From NCBI GenBank assembly GCA_016256075.1, contig SDVU01000219.1, forward strand, positions 1 through 17,112: 17,112 nucleotides of DNA, in the 5' to 3' direction. The translations under genes were made by a program, and so were the position numbers. Below are positions 1 through 9,265 of the stretch, in pieces. Position 1 is the first letter of the stretch, and each line of letters starts with the position of its first letter. The stretch is from Dictyocoela muelleri. Lineage: Eukaryota > Microsporidia. Below the pieces are notes generated by a model, which did not search any database, had not been told where the DNA came from, and was given only the letters and a program-made list of their open reading frames with translations.

Positions 1-2
1 AT

Positions 3-1002
3 AAAATTTTTATTTGTAGGTATGAAACTGAGAAAATAAAAGAAATAATAAGAACCGCACACACCCTTGATCATTTTATTCCTAGAGGAACATATGATAA
101 TTTTTGTAATACTTATTGTGGTGTTTTTTATGAAGATGTTATCGATTATATCCTTATTTGTGAAAATTGTTCACGTGAAAGAAACTTCCCTTCAAATAAT
201 TCTATAACGCCAATTATTCCTTCGTATCAAAGAGAAAGATTATTTGTTGACACTATAGACATGAGCGTTTACAGTGATCACAATAATGGATTTAATTTTA
301 TTTTTACCTTTTTAGATTATTTTTCCAAATTCGATTGGGCCTACCAGCAAAAAGAAAAGACGCCGCAATTTTTATAGAAATTTTAAAATGTCATTTATAT
401 AAAGAAGGTGTTTAGGATATTTTACATACTGATAATGGCGGTGAGTTTGTAAATTCACTTGTTGAAAACATATTAAAACAATTTTAAAATCGAACAGTGC
501 ATGGAAGGCCTTATCATCATCAATCACAAGGCCAGATTGTACGATTTAATAGAACTCTTAAATAAAGATTTAGAAAATGTTTGCCATTCGGAAATTTTAA
601 TTGGAAAATTATTTAGATAAAGTAGTATATAAATATAATAATATTACACATTCAGCAACTAAATTGAAACCTTTCGTTCTATTTAAAGGATATTATAATA
701 GGTGTAACGCACGTTACAATAGAGAATTAATAGAGAATGATATAAGAATAAGATTTTCTGATTATGTCAATAGATACAGAAGAGAGTATGAAATTCGACA
801 ACGAGATTTTATAAGTGTGGGATGTAATGTTTTATTAGTAAGGCCGTTTAATTTATCATATGGACGTCGTCAACCCCACCCTTCTATTTATTATGAGGAT
901 TCTTTTGAAGTATTATCTATTAATAGGAAAAATTGTGAAATAAAAAATAATAGAACATCTGAAATTATTAATGCCAATATAAAATGTTTAAAAAAACAAT
1001 GA
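3..1002 (+). mobile_element. Fossil retroviral-type integrase (LTR-element or KRBA2/GIN-like), 3' part
   Basis: Integrase fossil cut by the left edge of the window. The parts follow the family order: an HHCC-type zinc-binding region (about 50-180, with THTLDH-like histidines and a CENC pair), the start of the catalytic core (about 245-350, VDTIDMS then LDYFSKFDW), the second core block (about 425-450, LHTDNGGEF), a third block (about 500-560, with HHQSQGQ) and a C-terminal part (601-1002, with NNITHSATKLKPFVLFKG). This order and these motifs are typical of Ty3/gypsy integrases and of the related integrases annotated as KRBA2 or SCAN-domain proteins in microsporidia. No reverse transcriptase, protease, gag or LTR lies inside the window, so an LTR element and a stand-alone integrase transposon cannot be told apart. 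The copy is broken, with about four breaks, and looks moderately old. No intact product is expected. Confidence 0.85.
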
Positions 1003-1054
1003 TTGATAAACTGAAAATTTTATAATTTTTGATGCTTAAATGGAAATTTTATTT

Positions 1055-1323
1055 TTAATAAATTATCATTCTTAAACTATTTTTTTAAAAAAAACACACC
1101 TTTTTCAAATCATTTTTAAAAGGGAACATAATTTGCAGCAAGCTGCATACTCAAAAATTTTAAATTTAAAAAAATGATTTTTTATATTTTTTTGATATTG
1201 AATTTAAATTATAAAATTGGAACATAATTTGTAATGAGGCTCTTAATAAATTTTCATTATTAAAAATCAAAAAATTATGACACCTCTTTTAAATCAAATT
1301 TAAACATGGGTACACAATTTGCA
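1055..1323. repeat. Diverged direct repeat downstream of the integrase fossil
   Basis: A block of about 82 bases at 1055-1137 recurs at 1243-1323. Both begin TTAATAAATT and TCATT, both contain an ACACCT/CTTTTAAATC segment and both end in GGGAACATAATTTGC or GGGTACACAATTTGC. A more diverged middle version ends at 1218-1237 (GGAACATAATTTG), and a fourth short echo of the same end motif lies at 1325-1344. The units may be a decayed tandem array or terminal sequence of the neighbouring element. The rest of 1003-1557 is AT-rich with no gene that I can support. Confidence 0.55.
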
Positions 1324-1557
1324 AAGGAACACAATATGTTGTAACAATCGAAGCCGGCCGCATTAACGTGTATCTCGCCTCGCGCACTACAATAATTAAT
1401 ACAAATAGTAGAATATTCGCTACTTTGAAAATAATTAAGTTTTAACAGAATTATTTCTATTGCAAAAAATAATTCTGTTTCAACAATCAATTATTTGAAA
1501 TACTTCAATGCAATTAATATTACAAGCCGAAAATATCTATAATTTCATACACGTAGA

Positions 1558-1968
1558 ATTATGCTCCCATCATATTCTGTAGACCCGGGATTATGGAATT
1601 CTAGATACTTAATATCAAGCTACCCAGATGCCCGGATATATACGAAATTTTCTTTTTATCGATGACTAGGGAGGATATATGTATTTCGTGTCTTTTACAG
1701 ATCACATTTTTTACACTTATTTTGCCGATATCTGTCACCCACCCTTATCAACGCCTAGTAGAATCCCATCTACTACATTATCATATTTTTTACTAGGTCT
1801 TAATCAGCTATATAACACTGGAACATATGTATATTATTACTATAGTTCTATAGTTATTGACCGATTAACGACATTTCTGATTGTTTATTAAAGTGACTTC
1901 TAAGGATTCTAAGCTTGATACCTAAATTTTCATTCAGGAGTGTTAACTACCGAGCTATCTGACCCGGA
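1558..1968 (-). mobile_element. SINE-like repeat with tRNA-like head, copy 1
   Basis: Read on the minus strand, the element starts near 1968 with GGGTCAGATAGCTCGGTAG and TTAACACTCC. This resembles the 5' half of a tRNA: an A-box-like TAGCTCGGTAG lies at 1957-1947, followed by an anticodon-arm-like CCTGAATGAAAATTTAGG and a weak B-box-like GGTATCAAGCT at 1922-1912. The A-to-B spacing is shorter than in a normal tRNA, so this is a degenerate head. The remaining 350 or so bases are an AT-rich body without coding signal. The whole unit aligns with 7695-8128 in the same orientation, including the head, a TTGCCGA block, TAATCAGCTATA / TTATCAGCTATA and AGCTACCCAGA. A 70-codon open frame at 1679-1891 on the plus strand lies in the body; it is not preserved in the other copy and is dismissed. 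The low-coordinate boundary is approximate. Confidence 0.6.
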
Positions 1969-2603
1969 TAAATGTCATTTAAATCATTTATTTTGACCTT
2001 TAATATAACATTAAATTTATAAAAAAAATAATTTTAAAATTAGAATGTCTTTTTGATTGATAATATCCTTTTATAATAACGTACATTTTTAGATTGACAT
2101 ATTGATCCATTAATTTTTGCTTATTTAAGTTATAAGATGTATATGATAGAACAAATATAATAATTATTATTTAAAAAAATATATATCAATATAATATTAA
2201 ATACAACTATTTATTTTATTTTTTCATATTTGAGATTATAAAATAAATTCTAAGATCGATGTTCTATATTTTATATATTAGTTTCAGCTATATTTTTTGT
2301 CTCGAAGGATTTAATATTTTTTTGTCTCAAAGGATTTAATATTTTTTTGTCTCGAAGGATTTAATATATTTTTACTTATCATTTTATTTTAATTTATAAG
2401 GTCCACATAAATTAATTTATTTTACTCCCATTCATCGAGGATTTTTGTGTAATATAACTATAAAAAGAATTTACCAAAACATAACCTATGTTTAAAAAAG
2501 TTCTACAATATGCAAATTTTTTTCAACAACAACAAACCTAAAATTTTAATATCTCAACTATCAGCAATATATTCAATATTTTTTTACTTTTCAGGTTTAC
2601 TCT
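1969..2603. other. AT-rich spacer without gene
   Basis: Very AT-rich DNA with no reading frame or RNA signal that I can support. It contains the short tandem repeat listed at 2292-2365. The stretch just before 2596 ends in a T-rich tract and CAG, which looks like a 3' splice site, but no matching donor or upstream exon is visible. Confidence 0.5.
2292..2365. repeat. Three-unit tandem repeat, 24-25 bp
   Basis: Three head-to-tail units at 2292-2315, 2316-2340 and 2341-2365 share the core TTTTTTTGTCTCGAAGG followed by ATTTAAT. The units differ by one T in the homopolymer and one G-to-A change (CTCGAAGG versus CTCAAAGG), so the array is recent or conserved relative to its surroundings. Confidence 0.9.
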
Positions 2604-2967
2604 GTGGTTGCGGATCAAATTTATTCGACCTTAATGATTTTCTTTTACTCCCTAGGAATCATAACGCGACGTTTAGCTGACAATCTACTTACGTTCACAA
2701 AAAGTGTTGTGAGCCTAATTTTTCTGAATCTTTTGTACAACAATTATTACAAGAGAAAGAATTCTTTCAGTTATTTATCTCGAACATAGTGACACACCGT
2801 CTAATTATGATGATGAATTTGAAGACCAATATGAACTAATTGTTCATGAAGTATATATTAGGGGGCCTTCAAGAACGTCAAAAAGACAACGTGATTTTTT
2901 GCCCAATCATGTTTTAGTCCGTAACTCAGATATTAATTATGTTACAACCCTATCATTACTAAGTTAA
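2604..2967 (+). pseudogene. Unidentified coding-like remnant
   Basis: This stretch has higher G+C and more protein-like composition than its flanks. One frame is open at 2604-2789 (62 codons). A second is open at 2728-2964 and ends at a TAA at 2965-2967; it encodes an acidic then basic stretch with DDEFEDQYELIVHEVY and SKRQRDFLPNHVLVRN. I do not recognise the family. The two open segments overlap in different frames, so this is either a broken gene, a gene with an intron, or the end of an unrecognised transposon ORF. The T-rich tract and CAG at about 2582-2595 could be a splice acceptor, but I see no donor. No signal peptide or clear membrane segment supports a specific role. Confidence 0.35.
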
Positions 2968-3388
2968 ATATAGTTTGTTTTTTTATTTATTTTGTTTTGT
3001 TGATTTTATTGTCAACCAAAATAATATTATAAACTTCAGTTTATTAAATTATCGCGATAATTTATTAGATATTCATGTAAATAACTACCCTATACATTTT
3101 ATGTAAGAAAATTATTGAATTCGTGGGATTAATTTAAATTTTATTTCTTTCATTTTTATTATGAGTTAAAAATATATCTAAAAAATACGGTAATAATATT
3201 ATTTTGGAATATTAGTTATTGTGGCGCACAAAGCACAAGAAATGCGAAGATAGGAATCCTTTTTACAATATTTCTCTTTTAAATTAATTAGATTCCCCCG
3301 AATGAAAGATCAAATTTAAAATAAAAATGAGAAATATTTAGAACCCATAAAAAATGCCTCTCACGCCTCATAGAACACGTCTGAGAGC
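2968..3388. other. Spacer before the first LINE piece
   Basis: AT-rich to about 3220, then rising in G+C (for example GTGGCGCACAAAGCACAAG at about 3220). The second half may be the 5' untranslated part of the LINE that follows. No reading frame or RNA gene can be supported. Confidence 0.4.
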
Positions 3389-5031
3389 ATGGTTAAAATA
3401 AAATTCTTCATAGAGTTCGATAATCAACTATCCGCTTCCTCAACCACAGTAATGCCCCTTATTGACAAAAGTGATGCCTCCACTGCAAAATCAAATCGAA
3501 AATTGATTAGCTCGTGTGAAATGAATTTGATTTTGAGATAAAAATATAGAAGTCAAAAATTATTTGGTCAACACTAAGCTATAAAAGTGATCCGCAGTTG
3601 CAGTTTTCAGTAAAATGCAGATGGAAACGCCTGAGATATACCAAAAATAGTACCACCAAGAAGCGAAGAGGTCGAACAGAGAAGCAAGCCTATGTGATCG
3701 AATACCTCAAGCGAAATAACCTTTTGGGATACTGCCTAAAGAGAACAGAGAAGAGAGAAGGAGAAGCATGAGATTAGTGATAAATATCTATTCCATTTTC
3801 AAGTATCCCCAGGACCAGTTGTTAAGCCCGGTGAGGATAAAGACAAAAATGTCGACGCTTGACCACCGGTAAATGTTTATGGATGTATGACCGGATCAGG
3901 TGTTTTATACACTAACGCCGTCTACCTCTGACGCTCAGCGGCTTACATCATCGGTGATGCTAATGAGGTGAAACTCTCTTTATTCAAAAAGTTCGAGGCA
4001 GGAAACGCAAATAAGCTTCTTTCCAACAAGAAGGTGACTAGTTTCGAGCTTAATAGATAAAGGTCGTTATACGAGTACTAACGTGTGGCAGACGCCTCAA
4101 ATTCAGCAGAAAAAGTAATCTAAGAATTTTATTCTTTTTGATGGACTCAGAGCTAAGAAAAAACACGTTAAATATGTATCTTTGGCTCAGTTTATGCAGC
4201 AAGCAGAGGCCTCCACGAACGCAAACCAGAAATAGCATAGTGTAAGCAAGTACAAAGCCCACCATCTAGTCTTCCAAATAGTAACACAGACCTGGAACAG
4301 GAAGGTAGAGCTGCCACTGACTCAGACAGAGTAGCTTCAGAAAAATATAATAAACTCCGGGTACGAGATAAAATGAAGGCAATAATTGTACTATAGAATC
4401 AAAATGCGCTGAAGATAACCTATAAAAACCGAGTTTTAGAGTGCGAAGAAGTCACACACCCCCCTCTGCAAAGTCTTCGACACGCGTCCAGTATAGCCCT
4501 TTACGAGCGTGGTGAGACCCCTCTTTGCCTTAGCTGTTCTACTGCAAACTTAAATCTTTCGGAACTGATTTAAAATAGAAACACAATAACAGATATAGAA
4601 TTGATCATTTCGCCTTGATTACAGGACTTAAATTCGCGTATATCATACAGGTGAGTATGGTATCTGTAAATATTCCCAGTATGAACGATGTTAACGGCCG
4701 TGATTGCCTGTTTCTTACACGAAAATACTGAGCGCTGCAAACACTGATGTAGGGTCAAAATTTTAATTTTGACTCAGAAATTTCGAAGCATGTGCGTGGA
4801 AGAGACCGTACGACTGTTCCTTGCCTCCAGAAATGCATTTTACTAGTGTAAGTTCGACTTCAAATGTGCACGCGGCAATGAAGGTAAGGATCAGCAAGCC
4901 TTAACCTAAAATCTAATGTCTACACCTGACTAAAAGTCACAAAGTCATAGAAATTCCCAAATTACTAGGTCCGGTTACTTGAGAAAAAATATAAAAGTCT
5001 TTACTCATCGGGCAAGAGACTCCCTGCTAGC
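3389..5031 (+). pseudogene. LINE ORF1-like remnant, piece A, first half
   Basis: G+C-richer decayed coding sequence of a non-LTR retrotransposon. A 50-codon open segment starts at an ATG at 3389-3391 (MVKIKFFIEFDNQ). Further coding-like runs follow in shifting frames: about 3615-3765 (RTEKQAYVIEYLKRNNLLGY), about 3770-4140 (SPGPVVKPGEDKDKN, then GSGVLYTNAVYL, GDANEVKLSLFKKFE and ELNR) and about 4255-4570 (DLEQEGRAATDSDRVASEKY, ALYERGETPLCLSCSTANL). Stops of all three kinds and several frame changes interrupt them. Assignment to ORF1 rests on position: the end of this LINE piece is homologous to the region directly before the endonuclease-RT ORF2 of the second LINE piece. No domain was recognised in ORF1 itself. 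A transposon splits this remnant at 5032-5975. Open frames on the opposite strand here (4050-4265, 4570-4758) are shadows. Confidence 0.6.
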
Positions 5032-5975
5032 TTAAAACGGGCCTAACAATTTTTCGAAAAAGTCGAAAAATTGCAATATTTAAGTCGAAATTGTAATTTT
5101 TCGACAAACCATATATATATATATATTATTTTTTTACTTATGAAGGTGGCTGTGAAATAATATTTTGGTATGATTATATCTAACAAGACAATAAAAATGA
5201 ATTTCATGTACATGTAGATGTGTTGGAAGAGACAGTTTAAAGACGAATTGTGTCACGTGAAAGAATTGCAGGAAGGTAAAGAAATTTATTTGAAATAACG
5301 ATGAAATATTCTAGTAAAAATTTAATAAGCCTTTTTTCGTATTCTCTTTATATTACTATTTTTAGTCTTTTATGTGTAGCAAACAAGAATAAAAATTGTA
5401 ATATATGAAAATACGTTAAACTTGCCCGTAAACCTTTTTACCAGTTGATTTTATTGTTATTTCATCTGAATTTATTTACCTCTCCTCAATTCTTTCAATG
5501 GGCACCGCCCGTTGTTGAGCCAAACATAGACAAGTAGAGACTATAATTAGTATTTTGCAGAAAGATAATTAGATAGTAGAATATTAATCGAATCATTGCT
5601 TACTGGCCAGATTAGACAAAAATTGAAATAATAAAACATCCAAAATATATTAATTAATTAATTAATTAGAAACACTATGATGGATATAAAATGTTTATAA
5701 TTTTAGCAAATATGTTTATATTTTTTATGGTTTAACTATCAAGCTTTCATTAATTAAATTAAATATGTAGCTTTCATTAATTCATATACCTATTAAATAT
5801 TATTATTAAATAACTATTTTTCTAACATTTATTAAAATTATTTTAAAATGATTAACTAATTTCTAACTATTTTATGTTTTTTTTAAAAAAATTTAATTTT
5901 GTCGAAAAATTGAATTTCGACAAAAACCGATGCAATTTTTCGACTTTGTCGAAAAATTGCATCGGGGTTAAAACG
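5032..5975. mobile_element. 928-bp TIR transposon with hairpin ends and 8-bp target duplication
   Basis: The element spans 5040-5967 and is flanked by perfect copies of TTAAAACG at 5032-5039 and 5968-5975. The left end (GGCCTAACAATTTTTCGA) and the inverted right end (CCCCGATGCAATTTTTCGA) form imperfect terminal inverted repeats of about 65 bp rich in GTCGAAAAATTG. Each end folds on itself: the right terminus 5927-5965 is a perfect 18-bp stem around TTT, and the left terminus 5047-5073 is an 11-bp stem. A second hairpin sits inside each (5084-5105 and 5899-5923). The interior is AT-rich, with no transposase that I can recognise, so the element appears non-autonomous. It also has a TTAA-type microsatellite near 5650. 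An 8-bp duplication fits hAT or Merlin families, but the end sequences match no family that I know. It lies inside LINE sequence and is therefore younger than it. Confidence 0.85.
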
Positions 5976-6752
5976 AAAATTTTTTACTTCAAAACTGCTG
6001 GGTTCGAGTTCTCGACAAAATAACTGACCAAACCTTTACCAGAAAGAGTAATACCAATCTTTCTTCCCCTGCAAATAAATTTGGCAAGAGACAATCTGCT
6101 TCTACCAAAAGAAAAAGTACAAAGAAAAATCTTAAGGTGCCTAAAAGCATTGACAGGATGGTTTCTTAGAAAGGGAATCAGAAGATAAAAAAAATTCTGG
6201 GAAAATTTCTATCTCCCAATGTATGAAAGTAATAGCCAGTTTTTCACCCTTCGAAATTAACGAGGTAAAACTTTTACTTAGTGGCCTAAGGTGATCAAGT
6301 GATGTCACTTCCGAGTAGTTCTCAAGGCAGAAGGCATTAACCTATCAATGATTATGCAAGTAGGTTTTATTAAGAGACTAATTATATTACCTTGCAAATA
6401 AAACGTCTTAGGCAAGATTATGGCTTTTCCGTGTTCTTTCGATGGAGTTTTTTGCTATCTTTAGGATGCCATATGACGAAATCAATGATGAAATTAGAGA
6501 TTCACATCTGAAAGCTTTGAAAGATAGGCTTACTTTGGCGATCACATATAAATTTGCAATTGATCCGTTCATAAGATTCAGGAAATTACTAAGATGTGTG
6601 GAAGCTTCTAAGATTGAGACTTTTTCTCTTGACCTGTTCAATGATGGAACTTCGGTGTAGATAGCTCCTGGTTCGGTTTTGGCTCCAGGGCTTTGTAATT
6701 ATTAATCGTAAGACTCTAGTAGCTATGCTTTGCCGCCGTACAAGACCGCTCC
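5976..6752 (+). pseudogene. LINE ORF1-like remnant, piece A, second half
   Basis: This continues the LINE piece to the right of the 928-bp insertion. The best coding-like runs are about 6230-6300 (SFSPFEINEVKLLLSGLR) and the 72-codon open segment 6442-6660, containing PYDEINDEIRDSHLKA, LTLAITYKFAIDP and RCVEASKIETFSLDLF. The last 70 bases (6681-6752) match 9261-9333 of the second LINE piece at roughly 70-75 percent identity and encode similar residues (SYALPPYKT here, RYTILLYKT there). In that second piece the region lies 0.3 kb before ORF2. Piece A ends there: from about 6753 the sequence is unrelated. The opposite-strand open frame 6408-6641 is a shadow. Confidence 0.55.
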
Positions 6753-6756
6753 ATTG

Positions 6757-6787
6757 TGCGTTATTTCGACATGTGTGAAATAACGCA
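6757..6787. repeat. Short perfect hairpin
   Basis: TGCGTTATTTC at 6757-6767 is followed by a 9-base loop and the perfect inverted copy GAAATAACGCA at 6777-6787. It lies immediately after the point where LINE piece A ends, so it may mark an element end or a repair junction. Confidence 0.8.
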
Positions 6788-6869
6788 TATTTCGCTCAAT
6801 AAAATAATTTATTGAAAAAAAGTTTAATAGAACAGAACTAATTTCTGATAATACTCAATAGAGAATTTT

Positions 6870-7209
6870 GTTCTCACTGGGTCTTTGCCCCCCCTATGAA
6901 AATTAGAAACTCAAATACAAAAAGAAAAAAAAATAAAAATTATTTAAAATAAGTGTAAAATTCAAAGATCTTTTTTTATATATATATATAGATATTTTTT
7001 TGTAAGCGAAGTAATTCAGAGGTTTAAAGAATTTGTTGCTAAGCAACAAATTCTTTAACCTCTGAATTACTTCGTTTACAAAAAAATATCTATATATATA
7101 TAAAAAAAGATCTTTGAATTTTACACTTATTTTAAATAATTTTTATTTTTTTTTTCTTTTTGTATTTGAGTTTCTAATTTCCATAGAGGGGCAAAGTCCC
7201 AGTGAGAAC
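6870..7209. mobile_element. Foldback (palindromic) element, 340 bp
   Basis: Two arms of about 170 bp are inverted copies of each other, from GTTCTCACTGGG at 6870 to CCCAGTGAGAAC at 7209, with only a few differences. They meet at GTTGCT-A-AGCAAC near 7041, leaving almost no loop. The arms include an (AT)n tract and a CTTTGCCCC block. Flanking bases GAGAATTTT (6861-6869) and GAAAATTTG (7211-7219) could be a decayed 9-bp target duplication. No coding sequence is present. The high arm identity means either a recent insertion or continued correction between the arms. Confidence 0.85.
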
Positions 7210-7278
7210 CGAAAATTTGATTTATAAATATTTAATAAATAAATAAATAAATTAAAAAATATAAGTTAATTTTTTTAT

Positions 7279-8790
7279 TTAAAATAAATTTTTAACAGCA
7301 TTGATAAAATTTTCAAATATTGGGGTGTTAATAAATTCTAAGTGATTTTAATGGCGATTTTAATTTGTATTATCTATCATAATTTCTTGTTTGCCTAAAA
7401 ATTTACATTATAAATTGATTCAATTTAATTTGTCTGTTTACTCCAAAGATAAAATTTTATAAACAAAATAAGCAAAATTTGGGTTATAAAAAATTTTAAT
7501 TAATTTATTTAAAGATTTATGGAATCCTTCAATGTAATTATTTGTATAAGTAAACTAATTTAGTACTGAGTGATATACCCCTTCACAGCGAAAAAAGAAA
7601 AGTGGTATTTATATAAATGTTATCAATATAAAAATATCTAATATATGTTTTATTCGAAATAACAAAAAAATCAACTATATTATATATATTACATTATAAA
7701 AACATCCATAGCTGCCCACCCGGAGAGCTGACTCCAGCCTTGTATCTGCGACCTATGGTTCTCGGTGTTATTATAATAAGTCACTTCCATAGCTACCCAG
7801 AAGCTTGGCTGTATTACTGATCGCCGTTTTATTAAAGACTCAGCAGGATACTGTAATTATTTGTTTTAATGAGTATATTTTATACTACTTTTTGCCGAGA
7901 TGCATCGCCGCGCACATCCAACACCCAGGAGAGTCCATTAGGCTTCATTTTCATATTAGACAAAGTCTTTATCAGCTATAACACAGTGTAACAACTTTAT
8001 ATTATACTATAGTTATGACCGTTAATGACATTCTCTCATTATTTATTGAAGAGTGAAGTCAGTGAGATTTTTACCATGATACTTAAATTTACATTCAAGA
8101 GTGTTAACCACAGAGCTATCTGGCTAAAATATATTATCATAGTTAAATCTTCCTAAATTTTTTTATATAATGATATCCTGCTTAAATTTTTTAATCTGAA
8201 AAATTTTATGATAAATAATTGTTTATCATTAATTTAAATGTCTTATCATTATTATATACCGAGCTTAAACCTAAATTCTGAAATCTACGCCATATAGATT
8301 CGCTAAAGTGAAAATAACAAAACTTGTTTTTTGAATTGAATATTTGACTAACTGGATCTTCAAGATCCTTTTCCAAAATCCATAACAATCAATTTTGGCA
8401 AAAATTTATTATGATCTTTGATAAATGAAAGTGCTTTGGAATATAATTTTTATAATTTATTTTTCAAAAGAATATAACAAATGGGACATGACTTGCCTAG
8501 AAATATAGAATGATCGTTAATAATAAGGAAGAAAATCGAGGGTGCTGATTTAAAAGTTCTGTCAATTAATATTTCTGAACATTCTTTGAATAAATATTTT
8601 TTTTAAATTGTGAGGAAAATATTATTATTCGATCATTATCATATAAACCAGTATTGAGCACTAAAAATTTACGATTTTTTCTATCTCGTTTTATAGATTC
8701 AAGAATATCGTTTTTACTTCACGTTTATAACCAATAATTTTACTTCACCTTTTTGTTATTGTATCTGCCATTTTTATTTTCGGCTTTAAT
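7279..8790 (-). pseudogene. MULE-type transposase, decayed and split by a SINE-like insertion
   Basis: Minus-strand transposase of the Mutator-like superfamily (cut-and-paste DNA transposition, DDE nuclease). From the N-terminal side: about 8700-8590 encodes KFLVLNTGLYDNDRIIIF. About 8575-8400 encodes LIDRTFKSAPSIFF (the family's DGTF block, first catalytic Asp at 8563-8561), then SIFLGKSCPICYILLKNK. IVMDFGKGS holds the second Asp at 8380-8378, 61 codons later. Then 8388-8206 encodes CYFHFSESIWRRFQNLGLSS, the CxxH-like zinc block with its Trp. After the insertion, about 7610-7279 encodes FTYTNNYIEGFHKSLNKL; its Glu (7530-7528) is the candidate third catalytic residue. This part ends at a TAA at 7281-7279. 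DRTF replaces the usual DGTF. There are in-frame stops and at least two frame changes. The N-terminal zinc-finger region upstream of about 8700 cannot be recognised. No clear terminal repeats were found. Confidence 0.85.
7695..8128 (-). mobile_element. SINE-like repeat with tRNA-like head, copy 2, inserted in the MULE
   Basis: This is the second copy of the repeat at 1558-1968, same strand, roughly 60-65 percent identical by eye. The minus-strand head is AGCCAGATAGCTCTGTGG, with an A-box-like TAGCTCTGTGG at 8118-8108, then TTAACACTCTTGAATG and a B-box-like AGTATCATGGT at 8083-8073. The body carries TTGCCGA, TTATCAGCTATA and AGCTACCCAGA like copy 1. Near its 3' end CCATAGCTACCCA (about 7787) is echoed by CCATAGCTGCCCA (about 7706). 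The copy separates the zinc block from the C-terminal block of the MULE transposase. ATATATTACAT (7684-7694) and ATATATTATCAT (8129-8140) at its borders may be the target duplication, although the AT-rich context weakens that evidence. Confidence 0.65.
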
Positions 8791-9188
8791 AATAATAATC
8801 ATCTTTATCGGATGTTAATAATAATTTATTTATATTGAGATTCAAAATTTTATTAGTGGTATCACGTTTTAATTAAATCTTTTTTAGAAATTTTATACAA
8901 TATTCCTCGTTTTCTAGATATTTTTTTTACAAAAAAATGATAAGTTGCCCCACTTTAATGAAAATACACCCTTTCATGTTCTTTTTTCGTCTATACCGAT
9001 CAATAACTTTATTATTTGAATGGTGATTATGTATGTTATTTTTATATAAAATAATTTCATTTTACTATATACTATTTGTGCGTGTAAAATTATTTTACAT
9101 ACGGACTTGTAATTTTATTTTTAAATTTTCTCAAAAAAAACAGGAATTCTAGAAAAAAAATGTTTTTTGTATTAAATTATTTTACTAA
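8791..9188. other. AT-rich spacer
   Basis: No reading frame or structured repeat that I can support. It may include the 5' part of the MULE (terminal repeat and N-terminal zinc finger) decayed beyond recognition. Confidence 0.4.
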
Positions 9189-9265
9189 CGAAAAAGCTAC
9201 TTTTAACTTATAGGCGAAAAAGCGGCTTTTCGATTATGGGCGAAAAACCACCCAGCTATTTTTGG
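9189..9265. repeat. Three-unit 26-bp tandem repeat at the start of LINE piece B
   Basis: Units at 9189-9214, 9215-9240 and 9241-9265 each begin CGAAAAA. The first two share CGAAAAAGC..CTTTT and end in TAGG or TGGG; the third is diverged. The middle unit contains the near-palindrome CGAAAAAGCGGCTTTTCG. The array ends exactly where similarity to LINE piece A (from TTTTGGCT) begins. Confidence 0.8.

Noticed and set aside
1275-1490. 71-codon minus-strand open frame in a locally GC-richer patch
   Set aside because: Protein-like residues appear on both strands here and no motif is recognisable; it overlaps the direct repeat at 1243-1323.
1679-1891. 70-codon open frame
   Set aside because: It lies in the body of the SINE-like repeat, and the corresponding part of the second copy is not open.
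1912-1968. A complete tRNA gene
   Set aside because: Only the D-arm half is convincing; the T arm and 3' acceptor strand are missing and the A-to-B spacing is too short.
4050-4758. Minus-strand open frames 4050-4265 and 4570-4758
   Set aside because: They are antisense to the ORF1-like LINE remnant and have no recognisable motif.
6978-7106. AT microsatellites as independent features
   Set aside because: They are inverted copies within the arms of the 340-bp palindrome and are explained by it.
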